This document shows positions 35,822 through 46,176 of a DNA stretch of 64,000 nt, one piece after another. The notes beneath the pieces were generated by a model. The model worked only from the letters and a program-made list of their open reading frames with translations, searched no databases and was not told the DNA's origin. Made by a program: the position numbers and the translations under genes. The stretch covers positions 1 to 64,000 of the forward strand of contig JAVTVY010018726.1 in assembly GCA_036873755.1 (NCBI GenBank), written 5' to 3'. The stretch comes from Hanleya hanleyi (taxonomy: Eukaryota; Mollusca; Polyplacophora; Lepidopleurida; Hanleyidae). How positions within the stretch are numbered: position 1 is the first letter of the stretch; every line of letters begins with the position of its first letter.

Positions 35822-36712
35822 CTTATTTCTGGAGTTAAAATTCTTCAGACTTTGTCTCATCTTCTAATTGTGTTGATTGACAAATGAGAAGTCAGACTCG
35901 ATACACTGTACAGCACTATGCAGATTTTTTTTTGCTCTTTCTCCCTTAATTAGCTGTCGTTGCCTAAAGCTGGGCATCATTAGTTGGTTTGTTCTGTAAT
36001 GTGATGCTCCTGTGTAATGCCGCATGCATATTTGCTAATTCTGCATGCTTATGAAGTATCGAATTCAGTAATTGATCAACTTTCTTCCTTTGATATTGAA
36101 TGACAATTTATTAATCATGCTTCTGAAGTATCGACTAAAGTAATTGATCAACTAACTTCCTTTGATATTGAATGACAATTTATTAATGATTAATGGCAAC
36201 TCATAATCATAATAATCGATTTCAAGACATAAGTGACTTATGTTCTTCCAATGTAATGTAGCATTACCGATTTAGTCAGTGATTGTTTTGCATGAAATTT
36301 TCATGGTCTTCAACTGAGCTCGATGAAATATCATAGTTTTGTCAATATTCTTGCTGTGGAGGTATTAATAACCATGTTTCTAAGCTTATTTTGATATGAA
36401 TCAGTATGCTATTGCTAATGAGCCAAGAATCAGTTTGGGATATGAGGCAATGCACTAGTAACCTTTAATATGAAATTGAAGTTGGTATATTTGAGTCTCT
36501 GTTTGTACCCTCAGTTTTCGCTTGTTCGTATTTTCGCCTCTTGTTCTTTCGCAACTGAGTTGCTGTTTAGTCTTCAGTGAATTTTCACCGCAATTTTTAG
36601 AATTCAATATTAACTGTATCGAATTTCCACATATCTTCTTAATCAACTATAACTTTATATATCTAACTCTTTGGGCATACCTCAACTATCTATTGTCTTA
36701 ACTAGTTTCGGC
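35822..36712. other. Retrotransposon 3' non-coding region
   Basis: No ORF. Contains a tandem duplication of about 80 bp at 36040-36190 (GAAGTATCGA, GTAATTGATCAACT, CTTCCTTTGATATTGAATGA, twice). Confidence 0.6.
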
Positions 36713-37482
36713 TGGGCAATTGTAAACTCCTGACATCATTCTGCAAGTCAGAGTTTGCTTTCCCCAAAGAGATATGTATTGCATACCTGATCCATCTACA
36801 ATTTAGGAGTGCTAATACATGTACGTCCTACTGTATCTGGTATATATTACTCCAAGTCAGTGTAATTTGTGCATCCGAACATTCATACTAGGGCATGGAG
36901 TGCTACTGTCACTAAGTCCATGTACTGTACAGTAATCCTGGAACTTTACTTGCCTAGTCATGTACTATAAATGCCTGTATTGTACCAACTTTACCATGTT
37001 TAATAACACTTCCGCCATCAGCATGGCACCATCACATACATACAGGCAGTTGAGTTTACATTCAGCCAACAACAATAGCACCATCTCTAGATATGCATCT
37101 CACCATTACATGCCACTATCAGCAGTCTGACATTACGATGGCACATCTACAATACACGAGTCTGCCATTACGATGGCACATCTACAATAAGGAGTCTGCC
37201 ATTACGATGGCACATCTACAATTTAGCAGTCTGCCATTACGATGGCACATCTACAATATAGCAGTCTGCCATTACGATGGCACATCTACAATACACGAGT
37301 CTGCCATTACGATGGCACATCTACAATTAGCAGTCTGCCATTACGATGGCACATCTACAATATAGCAGTCTGCCATTACGATGGCACATCCGACATTTCA
37401 TCTGGCAGCCTAGCCTGCCCTGGTATTCACCAAAATTTAATAAATCAATACTCATTAATAATTGTGTTGTGTTGTTTATAAA
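36713..37482. repeat. 3' block B, first copy
   Basis: Begins TGGGCAATTGTAAACTCCTG and ends GTGTTGTTTATAAA. Repeated at 37714-38487 (offset 1001 at the start, 1005 at the end). Contains eight 35-bp minisatellite units at about 37125-37390. Confidence 0.85.
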
Positions 37483-37713
37483 TTAAGGCCTAAAGTATTT
37501 TGGGGCCAGTTTGTAAACACACAACCAATCCAAACTCCAAAGCTGTCCTTCTCAATCATATTGGGCCCTGGTACATGGATATTATCGGGCATATGTATAT
37601 CGAGACAGAGATATAAATATGAATATTCATAATCATATTTTGGGGAGCATGGCGGACGACGTTTAAAATTCCCACCTCATCCCACCCAATTTTGTAACAT
37701 TGTGTCCTGGCAA
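37483..37713. other. Spacer between the B blocks
   Basis: 231 bp, no match seen to repeat A or B, no ORF. With B1 it forms a 1001-bp unit whose second copy lacks the spacer. Confidence 0.6.
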
Positions 37714-38487
37714 TGGGCAATTGTAAACTCCTGACATCATTCTGCAAGTCAGAGTTTGCTTTCCCCAAAGAGATATATATATTGCATACCTGATCCATCT
37801 ACAATTTAGGAGTGCTAATACATGTACGTCCTACTGTATCTGGTATATATTACTCCAAGTCAGTGTAATTTGTGCATCCGAACATTCATACTAGGGCATG
37901 GAGTGCTACTGTCACTAAGTCCATGTACTGTACAGTAATCCTGGAACTTTACTTGCCTAGTCATGTACTATAAATGCCTGTATTGTACCAACTTTACCAT
38001 GTTTAATAACACTTCCGCCATCAGCATGGCACCATCACATACATACAGGCAGTTGAGTTTACATTCAGCCAACAACAATAGCACCATCTCTAGATATGCA
38101 TCTCACCATTACATGCCACTATCAGCAGTCTGACATTACGATGGCACATCTACAATACACGAGTCTGCCATTACGATGGCACATCTACAATAAGGAGTCT
38201 GCCATTACGATGGCACATCTACAATACACGAGTCTGCCATTACGATGGCACATCTACAATAAGGAGTCTGCCATTACGATGGCACATCTACAATATAGCA
38301 GTCTGCCATTACGATGGCACATCTACAATTTAGCAGTCTGCCATAACGATGGCACATCTACAATATAGCAGTCTGCCATTACGATGGCACATCCGACATT
38401 TCATCTGGCAGCCTAGCCTGCCCTGGTATTCACCAAAAAATTTAATAAATCAATACTCATTAATAATTGTGTTGTGTTGTTTATAAA
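37714..38487. repeat. 3' block B, second copy
   Basis: Nearly identical to B1. The minisatellite again has eight units, in a different variant order and with one ATAACG variant. Joins repeat A at TTATAAACAGG. Confidence 0.85.
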
Positions 38488-38978
38488 CAGGTATAAGTTC
38501 ATAAAGGACCCCTCTCCTCGTTAAATTAATAAATGTACGGTTTATATTTCACAACAGTTTAACTGAATGTAGCTGTTTCTTACATGTATCAAACATAGGA
38601 GACAACTCCACAGGACAAATGCCATATACATATAGGGGAGACAACTCTGAATATTCCTACCTAACGCATATAGTTAGCTAAACTTGATTCAGTTTTGGGG
38701 GACTGTGACCTTGGTCTTTGACAAATTGATCTCAAAATGAATATGGCTCCTCTTTGCCATGCAAGTAAGGTATACCCTAAGTTTGGTACCAATTCATACC
38801 TTGAAACCAGAGACAACAAATGTTAATGGATGACTGGACAGAACGCAATATCGCATTACATGACCTCCTCTTCGACAGGCATATGAAAATGTTTCTTTTA
38901 ATGATTTCTTGAATTTGAGGTCACAATGACCTCGACCTTTGACCCACATTTTGGTCTGTAACACATCGTGTCCCTTAA
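38483..38978. repeat. Direct repeat A, right copy
   Basis: Partner of 30898-31393, uninterrupted here; continues into the pearl-like units (TTAATGTATCTACTGCC). Confidence 0.85.
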
Positions 38979-39775
38979 TGTATCTACTGCCACAACAAAG
39001 AAAAGCAATTTTTAATGATTTCCTGATTTTGGGTCAAAGTGACCTTGACCTTTGACCTTGACCTGAATTTTGGTACATGACACATCATCTTCCCTCAATG
39101 TATCAATGGACACAAATCATGATTTTTAACAATTTCATAATTTTGGGGGTCACAGTGACCTTGACCTTCGGCCTTGACCTAATTTTGGGGACACAGTGAC
39201 CCTTGACCTTTTGGTATGCAACACTTCATTTCCCCCTATGGAATCCACTCACAAAAAATTAGAAATTTTTAATGATTTCCTGATTTTTCGGTACCACTGA
39301 CCTTTGACCTCGACCTACATTTGGTATGCAACACATCGTTTCCCCCTAGGACATCCACACACCAAAAATTAGAACTGTAGATAGAAAACTATCAATGATC
39401 AATGATTTCCTGATTTTAGGCAACAGTGACCTTTGACCTCTGACCTCGACCTGAATTTCGTTACGCGACACATCGTCTCCACCTGATGTATCCACTCACA
39501 AACAATTGCAACTGTGGATAGAAAACATTCAGAGATATAGACCGGAAACGAACACTTCAGTGATTTCCTGTTTTTCAGGCCAGTGACCTTTGACCTCTGT
39601 CCTCGACCTTCATTTTTGTACGCGACACATTGTCTCCCCGTAGGGTATCCACTCACCAAAAATTGGAACCGTAAATAGAAAAGTGTTCCAGATATAGACC
39701 GGACACGGGGGACGGACAGACGGACGGAAACCGCCATCACATAATACGTCCGCCTTTTTGGCGGGCGTATAAAAA

Positions 39776-40734
39776 TGAAGCAATGTACAGACAAGAACCA
39801 TAGCTGCCATCTCCACAAGTCTTAATTGACCGAACAGAGACCAGGTAAAGCTTTTCAAAACCAAAACTTTTCATACATGGCTGCAATACACAAGAATAAC
39901 CCTCATACTCATGTTTGCAGCAGACATTGAAGTGGGTATTCGAGAAGAGGCCCGAAGCACTTTCATGGACAAAACTGCATTCTAGCCAGTTTCTGAAAGA
40001 TAACTCATTTTCATAATATTTGAAGTACTATAAAGTTGCCATTCCCTTGTAAGTGAACTAGCTCATTTGTCAACGGTTAGTTTGTGCATTTAAAACTCTT
40101 TACAGCTATCAAGCCAAACAAACTGTTAGAACATGTATAATGAAAAATTATCATGCAGAAAGTATTTGATGTTTATGAAAATAAAAGGGAATCAGAATCA
40201 TTGGATATAACCTTCCAGGTGGATGAAATGGTCATTTTCAATGCGCTGGGAAAATTATACTACCTGTACATACTCTCGTATCGTTGAGAGCAAATGAGGG
40301 TGGAAAGGTGTGTTTAAGAACTGGAGATATATGTTTGAACATATTCATAACCAAGTGAAGGGTGAAAGTGGAGATATGATAAGCATGATAAGGGGTTATG
40401 CATTCAGGGTTTGCTTTTTCATCGAAATCCAACCCTCATTCGCATCCATCAGATTCCCAAAATTTTTAGCACTTTAGCAATCTTCAAAGAAATGATAGCT
40501 TTGAGTTTCCATGGATCCATGGGCCAGGAGTCTCTTCTGGATTCTGTTAATTGCAACGAAGAGCAAGACCTGCATTTATAGCAAACTAGAAGTAACCAAT
40601 GAAGTGTAAGTATTGCCCTTCTAAGAATATTGTGACTAAGAGAAGCAGATTATGAGAGACAGATACAGATAGAAAGATGTACAGGGGTTATGAGTATGTG
40701 AAAGTGGAGAAATGTGACACATGTAAGACAGGAG
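39776..40734. other. SYCP1 intron 8, no feature
   Basis: AT-rich. No exon with usable splice borders was seen. Confidence 0.5.
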
Positions 40735-41045
40735 TAGTGTGACTAACGTCACAGGACCTACGAAGTAGGGTGAGAAATATGACTTGAGGGTCCAAGCGTA
40801 CCTAAATGTCACCTAGATGACTTGGGGGTCCAAGCGTAAAGTTATAGGTCACTTAAGTGGGTCAAAGTTTCATCAAAAATAGGTCAGCTCAGAACTTGCT
40901 GGTAACAGTTCCCTAATGCACGTTCGTGCCAAACATCAAGGTTCTAATGTCAATGGTTCTCCTTATTTTGCCGACGAAAGGATTCGGATGGACTCACTGA
41001 CTACCGGACAATTTGCAAATGAGAGCCTACTTCGTAGAAATATTG
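40735..41045. mobile_element. Small hairpin-ended element
   Basis: Starts near GGACCTACGAAGTAGGGTGA and ends GAGAGCCTACTTCGTAGAAAT; the CCTACGAAGTAGG word is itself palindromic. Contains two GGGTCCAAGCGTA words. Probably a one-unit member of the hairpin-ended families. Confidence 0.45.
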
Positions 41046-41099
41046 ATTGCATAAGTGTAAACAATCACTGAAGGTAATGTATGCTTCCACCAAAGTAGG

Positions 41100-41760
41100 C
41101 CTACATGTATACATCGAGTTTGATTCAAATCACTTTCTCTCTTGATGGTAGCACCACCTGTGTGTCAGACAGTAAGATTTTACTGAAATGCAATGCCAAG
41201 GGAGGTCTTCTGTTGTGGTCATGTATCACTGTAGTAAAATTCTGGTGGGAGTGTGTAATGGTTGACGATTTATAGCAAGGAAACGAGTTCCCATCCCCCC
41301 TTGCCTACAAATCACTTTCTCCTTTGATGGTGGTGCCACCTGTGCACAGATTTTGGTTAAATCCAACAAGTCCAATGATTGAGAACACTAACCCCCCCCC
41401 CTCTCAAAATCAATTCCTCTCTTATGGTAGCACCACCCATGGGCAGACTGTGCTGAAATGCAGTGCCATGGGAGGTCTTATGGTCATGTAGCACTCTAAT
41501 AGGTTACAGGTGGAGGCATCTGATGGTTGCGGTTTTATTGCATGGAAAGGAATTCCCACTTCCCCTCCCCGATACCCAAATTACTTTCTCCCTTGATGGT
41601 GGCACCACCCGTGGACAGATTTGCTGAACTGTAATGCCAGGGATTGCTTCCTCACTGTTGAAGGTCATGTATCTCTGTAGTACATTTTAGGTGGAAGCAT
41701 CAAGCCATGGAGCATTTACTGAGTAGAAACCAAATCTGGGACATATGGTAGATGAACAGA
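41100..41760. repeat. Tandem repeat, four units
   Basis: Units begin ATCACTTTCTC.CTTGATGGT.G.ACCACC (about 41128, 41310, 41402, 41580), with a TGCCA.GGGAGG.CTT block in most. It ends 93 bp from SYCP1 exon 8. Confidence 0.65.
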
Positions 41761-41852
41761 TGGATGGACAGGCTCAACAATAAATGCCCCTCCCCACCTC
41801 ATATTATTCCTAAACTCCTGATAAATCTTCACTTTTATACACATGTACGTAC

Positions 41853-41922
41853 ACTGTTCCTTTAGCTTCTCTTGTTTCTCTGTGTTAGAAATCATTAAGT
41901 CAGCGAACTTGGTGGATAATTC
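41853..41922 (-). CDS. SYCP1: SYCP1 coding exon 8
   Basis: Reads ELSTKFADLMISNTEKQEKL and on to KEQ. Acceptor TTATTTACAG, donor GTACGT; phase 0 in, 1 out. The following intron, about 11.4 kb to the next exon found, carries the DIRS-type retrotransposon. Confidence 0.8.
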
Positions 41923-42174
41923 CTGTAAATAAAGTACACACAAGTAGTTTACATGGAATATGGTATGGCTAAAGCTTGATAGTCTGCAATAAAAAGTCAG
42001 TATAGTTTTAGATACCGTACGTCAAAGTATGTATTTAGGTTTTATGAGAAAAAAACTTGAACTGAATTGCATTGGTCAGTGTGAAAACCCAAGGGTGACA
42101 AGAGTTTGTTTGTAATAATGCAGTTCCAGAAATTTTTGACCCATATTCTGTGGATTTTCATAATTGGCACATAC

Positions 42175-42233
42175 CTCATACTGACGAGAATGTGTTTTCT
42201 CCATATATTTCAGCTCTGTCCTCTCGGTTTCAC
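42175..42233 (-). CDS. SYCP1: SYCP1 coding exon 7
   Basis: Reads ETERTELKYMEKTHSRQYE after a junction cysteine; vertebrate SYCP1 has a related REETRQVYMDL segment. Acceptor AAACTATAG, donor GTATGT; phase 1 in, 0 out. Confidence 0.82.
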
Positions 42234-42596
42234 CTATAGTTTGAAAATGAAAATTTGTTCCAATGTACATTGAGTATTACAGTAGAATGCAGAACAATGC
42301 ATTTAAAAACTCCTTAATCTTTGATAGACAATTATTAGCTGCATATTCATTCCATTTACATAACACATATGACTGGTACAAATGTCTGTAGGCTTGAGTG
42401 TGTTATCAATATTCTAAAACTTCCAACTTCTTTCTCAGGTACTGGTATATGGGCTAGATTATGGGCTAACTCAGTCAACAATATTCAAGAGATTGTTAGA
42501 ATTATTTTGGTAGGCCTCAGGCTGATATTCAATGGAAACAATAAGATGTGCTCGGATGCATCAAGTCCATTCCACTTCAATCAGACAATGGATTAC

Positions 42597-42670
42597 ATTT
42601 TGCCAGTCTCTCATCCACTTGAGCTGTATGGTCCTTCAATAAATTGCACATATTTCTTGTGGCATCTATT
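42597..42670 (-). CDS. SYCP1: SYCP1 coding exon 6
   Basis: Contains IDATRNMCNLLKDHTAQVDE, matching the conserved vertebrate SYCP1 stretch NNATRHLCNLLKETC. Acceptor TGTCTTTCAG, donor GTAATC; phase 2 in, 1 out. Confidence 0.85.
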
Positions 42671-43027
42671 CTGAAAGACATAACAGATCATTCCAAGTTT
42701 AAGGAACACAGTCAAATTCTGAAAATATCTACTAAAATATCTTAACTGTTCACAAGGAACATGTGAAGACCTGTATTTTGACGGTAGTTATTTCAGATTC
42801 TCTCTTGGCTCAACAGAGTTGGGAGGTTTCAAGTGTGGTGGCTGATTTGGCTGGCAGATTGTAGACTCGATCGCGATTCAGTTTTGGGGAAAGAACAATC
42901 AGATAACTTACTGAAATGCTAAGGACAGGTAAAATATATGTATCGTTTATCATCTCCCAATCCAGTTCACAGACAAAAGGAAATCCAGCAAAAAAGGCTA
43001 TATTACATCACTGACTGTGAGGCTTAC

Positions 43028-43095
43028 TTTTGTATAATTTCCTCTTGATTGACCATTTCCTCTTGAAGTTTTAAACTCAAGTTTTCATTTTGCAA
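43028..43095 (-). CDS. SYCP1: SYCP1 coding exon 5
   Basis: Reads LQNENLSLKLQEEMVNQEEI and on to IQ; vertebrate SYCP1 has NEKVSLKLEE at the same place. Acceptor TAATTTCAG, donor GTAAGC; phase 0 in, 2 out. Confidence 0.83.
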
Positions 43096-43314
43096 CTGAA
43101 ATTAAATGAGCAGTTAAAACAGAATGATAAAATCTTGTTCCCACATTATTCATCTTCAGTAACATGGTCCGTCATTGTGACATAAAAGCACAGATGATAA
43201 CCCATTATTAGCTCTTTCACAGATATGTACTTTGACGACAAAGATAAGCATTAAAAGGAAAATATACTTAGTAATGTGCAACAATAGTCCTTGTTTATTT
43301 ACTGAGTACAGTAC

Positions 43315-43380
43315 CTGTAATTCCAAAATAGATTTCCTCAATGATTCTATGGTTTGAACTGCATCTTGCACCTGTTTCTC
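43315..43380 (-). CDS. SYCP1: SYCP1 coding exon 4
   Basis: 22 residues, EKQVQDAVQTIESLRKSILE plus LQ, matching vertebrate SYCP1 around the segment IIEAQRKAIQELQ. Acceptor CATTCCAG, donor GTACTG; phase 0 to 0. Coiled coil. Confidence 0.85.
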
Positions 43381-43646
43381 CTGGAATGGAAAATAAGAGT
43401 AACGAAAGAGCATAATGGATGAGCTGGCTGAGAGGGGGAAAAGTCCAGAGAATAAAATTTAATAAGACTAGAACAAGTTGGGCAAACAGACATCTATCAG
43501 ACAGACAGACAGACGGATGTACATGTAGCATCACATAGACTGGCTTTGCTAAATCATGAGAGTCCAAAAGCATAAATATTATAGAATCGACCAGGTTGGT
43601 TGGTCTCATTGAAGCTATTAATTTTTTGAACTTTTGAAAGCCAAAC

Positions 43647-43795
43647 CTTTTTCTTTAACTCAATTTCCGTCTGAGTTTTCCATCTTCTTATTTTATCTGC
43701 TTCTTGGTGGAGTCTGGCATGGAGAGTGGATAACCTTCCGGCTCCCTCTGCTTGGTCTTGATTAGTTCTCTGAAATTGTCCCTCTGTAGTGTTTT
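43647..43795 (-). CDS. SYCP1: SYCP1 coding exon 3, family-diagnostic block
   Basis: Encodes about 50 residues ending in an IRRWKTQTEIELKKK stretch. The segment EGAGRLSTLHARLHQEADKI lines up with the start of the vertebrate SYCP1 coiled coil (EGLSRVYSKLYKEAEKIKKW). This is the strongest evidence for the gene's identity. Acceptor TTGATTGTAG, donor GTTTGG; phase 1 in, 0 out. Confidence 0.85.
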
Positions 43796-43993
43796 CTACA
43801 ATCAAGAAAGTTTTGATGTCCGTGAAGCTATGTGGTGTCAACATCTCTCGGCAGTAACATCAGAAAGTTATGTTATTGATATAGTTGTACTGTCAAGACT
43901 ATAGAAGGCTTGAAAATCGAAAGGCATTGTGATGGCCTGCATTTTAACAACCTCAACTTGACAAGGCTTTCCACTGGCAACTCTAATACCCAC

Positions 43994-44063
43994 CCTTCAT
44001 ATTGTTGAACGATAAATTCTGCTGCTTAGCTTCATTTGCCTTCGCTCTGTTGCCTACTGTTGT
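43994..44063 (-). CDS. SYCP1: SYCP1 coding exon 2
   Basis: Reads TTVGNRAKANEAKQQNLSFN and on to NMK. The acceptor is ATTCCAG and the donor GTGGGT. Of two possible GT donors, only the one leaving phase 1 joins exon 3 in frame, making a glutamate codon across the junction. Hydrophilic linker before the coiled coil. Confidence 0.75.
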
Positions 44064-44615
44064 CTGGAATTGATTGTAAAATGGAAAATTGGTGTCAGTC
44101 TGTAGCTAAACATGTAAAAGCAATTACGTATACGTTTTCTAATTTATTTTCAGCTCAATAATTTGGGTGTATTTCATTTGGGCACAAAATTTGGTAGCAT
44201 GTATCCAAAGCACTGTTGAGATGTTGGATAAAATTCTAGTGAACAGAAAATAAATAATAGTTTCTGATTGAACTAGAGATATCCTGTATGTACAAAAATA
44301 CTGTAACACATCTCTTACCTTCCCCACCTAGCTTGCTTCACCCCGAAATACCTACATTTTGTACACTGCGCCTTGGGCCTATGTTTGACGTATGAATTTG
44401 ACTTCACCCTACAGTGACTCTTCATGAAGTGAACACACCCCAAACCTCAGATCAAACATTACTAGTAATGACAGATTCTAAAACACCAAACTTCGAGGGT
44501 CATTTGTACAGTGCGAAAATTTCCCAAAGGAAAAAACAGATGTTAAGGATAAAGATGTACAATGTGTCCATTTCGACCAGAGATAGATCGGTTTAAAAAA
44601 TATTGACGATTTTAC

Positions 44616-44702
44616 CTCATAATTGAAAAAGTTTCCAGTCTTCTCCAGATTCGAAAGTGGCTTGAAAAATGGCTTTTCTTTCATAAGCTGTACTTGCTGC
44701 AT
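44616..44702 (-). CDS. SYCP1: SYCP1 coding exon 1 (start codon)
   Basis: Encodes 29 residues beginning MQQVQLMKEKPFFKPLSNLE. The ATG is at 44702-44700 and a GTAAAA donor follows at 44615-44614. An in-frame stop lies just upstream, and a good acceptor (TTTATTGCAG) ends at 44725, so 22 nt of 5' UTR share this exon and a further non-coding exon should lie to the right. A second methionine at residue 7 is an alternative start. Ends in phase 0. Confidence 0.75.
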
Positions 44703-44724
44703 TGTAAAAGTCTAATTCAATGAA

Positions 44725-46087
44725 CTGCAATAAATCAAATATATTATACAGTAATCACATAAAACAAATTGTATAACCTCTTGTTCTCAGCATCCATCTC
44801 CAAAATGGGTTACATGTGCAAACTCTGATCTGTCCAAGCCTGGCATACATGTGTGTATATCACTGTACATATTCCAGATTGCTGAAAATGTTTAATCACA
44901 TTTTCTGTTACGCATCACTTCAAATCATGTGCATTGATCTATCCAGCTGTAATACAACAAAGAATATGATTATGCGATGTGAACGGTTTGCGAAAATGAT
45001 ACCACCAAACTGTTCACATATATATGCAATCACATAAGAGACTGAGTGGACGAGCTGGCAACCTGAAGAGGAGTGAGCAGACATTTTCACTGATGTAGAA
45101 TCTAGGCTTACATACACAATGTATTCACAACATTAACAGCATTTTAGCACAATTTGTAACCCATAATATGGGTGGAATATAGTCACAAAGAAATTCAGGC
45201 AAACTAAAAATCTAATACTCCAAACTGCCATGTTACAGAATACGGTCAAGGGCCTTGTTACTTTTTTAAACAATTAGATAATATTTTGAATTGAAACTTT
45301 GAAAAAGAAATGTACTCAGGAAGCAGCTTTGTTTTGCCAGTCATGTCCAAAGTTGATATAGGTTGTGGCCATGTCCCAGATTAGTCCAATACAATGGGCA
45401 ACTGACAGCCTTTCTTTTATTATTTGGATGCTCGATTGGGCATGGTAGGCATCAACATATTAAAGGAGGACGTATTCCAGTCAAATTATATTGGACTAGT
45501 CCCAGACGAATCATCACCCATTTTTTAGGTGCTCGAACAATGCTAAATATATGGTCATTTTGCGAAACAGATCAATTTTCAGGATCACTATGAGAATGTT
45601 TCATCTACATGTAAGTGGACTGTGCACATGAAAATATTATTCGGTCCACTGACCAAATTTCTTCCTGTTTTGAGAAGTTTTTGTGTGAGAATATGTTGTC
45701 CACGATTTGGCAGCCGCATCTGTCTTCAAAAGTGTTTTTGAGTAAATACATCCATTTGTATTGCAGTGGTAAGAGAGTGGCATTTGTCAGACAGTATCCC
45801 TTGTTTCAGGATAATGATTCAACTCAACAATGATGGATGATAAAATCCTGTCCAGAGAATTTAGTGTCACGAATGAAAGGTGGTTTAGGCATATTTCTAT
45901 GGCTTGAATCTGAAATCCCCCGAAAGAATTTGAAACGCAAAAGTATGATAAATTTTCTTTGAATTCCATTTTTTTTAGGAAAAAATTATCCTATGAAGTT
46001 GAATTTAAAAAAATATATCAGTAGTTATCCCTTCAGAACAGTTAAATTCTATTCAGTTCTTTGAACGTTGAATCGAGAGTACGATAC
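44725..46087. other. Region upstream of SYCP1 coding exon 1
   Basis: Expected to hold the SYCP1 5' UTR intron and possibly the promoter; no TATA box or first exon could be fixed. Short ORFs on both strands show no family features. Confidence 0.4.
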
Positions 46088-46176
46088 CTGGTCCACCAAT
46101 ACACCTCTCTGGCTAGCTTGTCTGGCACAGGAGGTAGATTAAAGTACCAAACAGATTGGGCTCTCTGAGGATCCAT
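46088..46176 (-). CDS. Unrecognised first coding exon
   Basis: ATG in good context (ATCACAATGG) opens MDPQRAQSVWYFNLPPVPDK and continues to EVYWWT, then a GTATCG donor in phase 2. Composition (several Trp, Pro, Tyr) is protein-like. Splicing to SYCP1 exon 1 would hit a stop after three codons, so it is either a neighbouring gene's first exon or an upstream ORF in the SYCP1 leader. I recognise no family. Confidence 0.45.

Larger units (their letters stand above)
31834..38482 (+). mobile_element. DIRS/Ngaro-type tyrosine-recombinase retrotransposon
   Basis: Order: Gag-like ORF with zinc fingers, reverse transcriptase plus RNase H, tyrosine recombinase, then a duplicated non-coding 3' block (B1, spacer, B2). 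RT plus a tyrosine recombinase instead of a DDE integrase defines the DIRS order. No methyltransferase domain was seen, which favours Ngaro/Pat-like over DIRS1-like, though this is an inference. Split direct repeats normally run A1-ORFs-B1-A2-B2; here the order is A1-ORFs-B1-spacer-B2-A2. The coding part carries one in-frame stop and frameshifts but is otherwise well kept, so it is young. Confidence 0.8.
30740..39775. mobile_element. Pearl-like element split by the DIRS-type insertion
   Basis: Left part 30740-31393, right part 38483-39775. The right part has four to five units rich in TGACCTTTGACCTCGACC words and ends with GACGGACAGACGGACGG and a hairpin CGTCCGCCTTTTTGGCGGGC + GTATAAAAAT. The 496-bp segment at the break is present on both sides. 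Confidence 0.6.
899..44702 (-). other. SYCP1: SYCP1 gene region, 19 coding exons, C-terminal end outside window
   Basis: Synaptonemal complex protein 1 forms the transverse filaments that join paired chromosomes in meiosis. Assignment rests on the exon 3 product (AEGAGRLSTLHARLHQEADK then IRRWKTQTEIELK), which follows the vertebrate SYCP1 pattern of an EGLSR..Y..LYKEAEKIKKWK block, and on exon 6 (DATRNMCNLLKD), which matches the vertebrate ATRHLCNLLKE motif. The rest is heptad-rich coiled coil, as expected. Exons on the minus strand: 44616-44702, 43994-44063, 43647-43795, 43315-43380, 43028-43095, 42597-42670, 42175-42233, 41853-41922, 30402-30475, 27657-27765, 24808-24902, 16361-16545, 14741-14808, 14158-14219, 13809-13895, 9601-9705, 8995-9098, 8622-8739, 899-969. 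Phases agree throughout (1721 nt). In-phase small exons could have been missed, mainly in the large introns. The conserved C-terminal basic tail was not found and should lie left of base 1. Confidence 0.85.

Noticed and set aside
37093..38368. ORFs with repeated CHYDGTS / MAHLQYTSLPLRWHIYN motifs
   Set aside because: Two frames of the same 35-bp minisatellite, so not a repeat protein.
37125..38395. CRISPR-like array of 35-bp units
   Set aside because: The units are contiguous variants of one sequence with no unique spacers, in an animal genome beside a retrotransposon; it is a minisatellite.
38985..39770. Cluster of nuclear-receptor-type TGACCTTTGACC sites acting as an enhancer
   Set aside because: The words are part of a repeated mobile-element core seen several times; sequence alone gives no reason to infer regulation.
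39399..39864. Two overlapping minus ORFs of 139 and 84 codons
   Set aside because: They cover the TGACCTTTGACC-rich pearl-like units and the ACGG microsatellite; open frames follow the repeat period.
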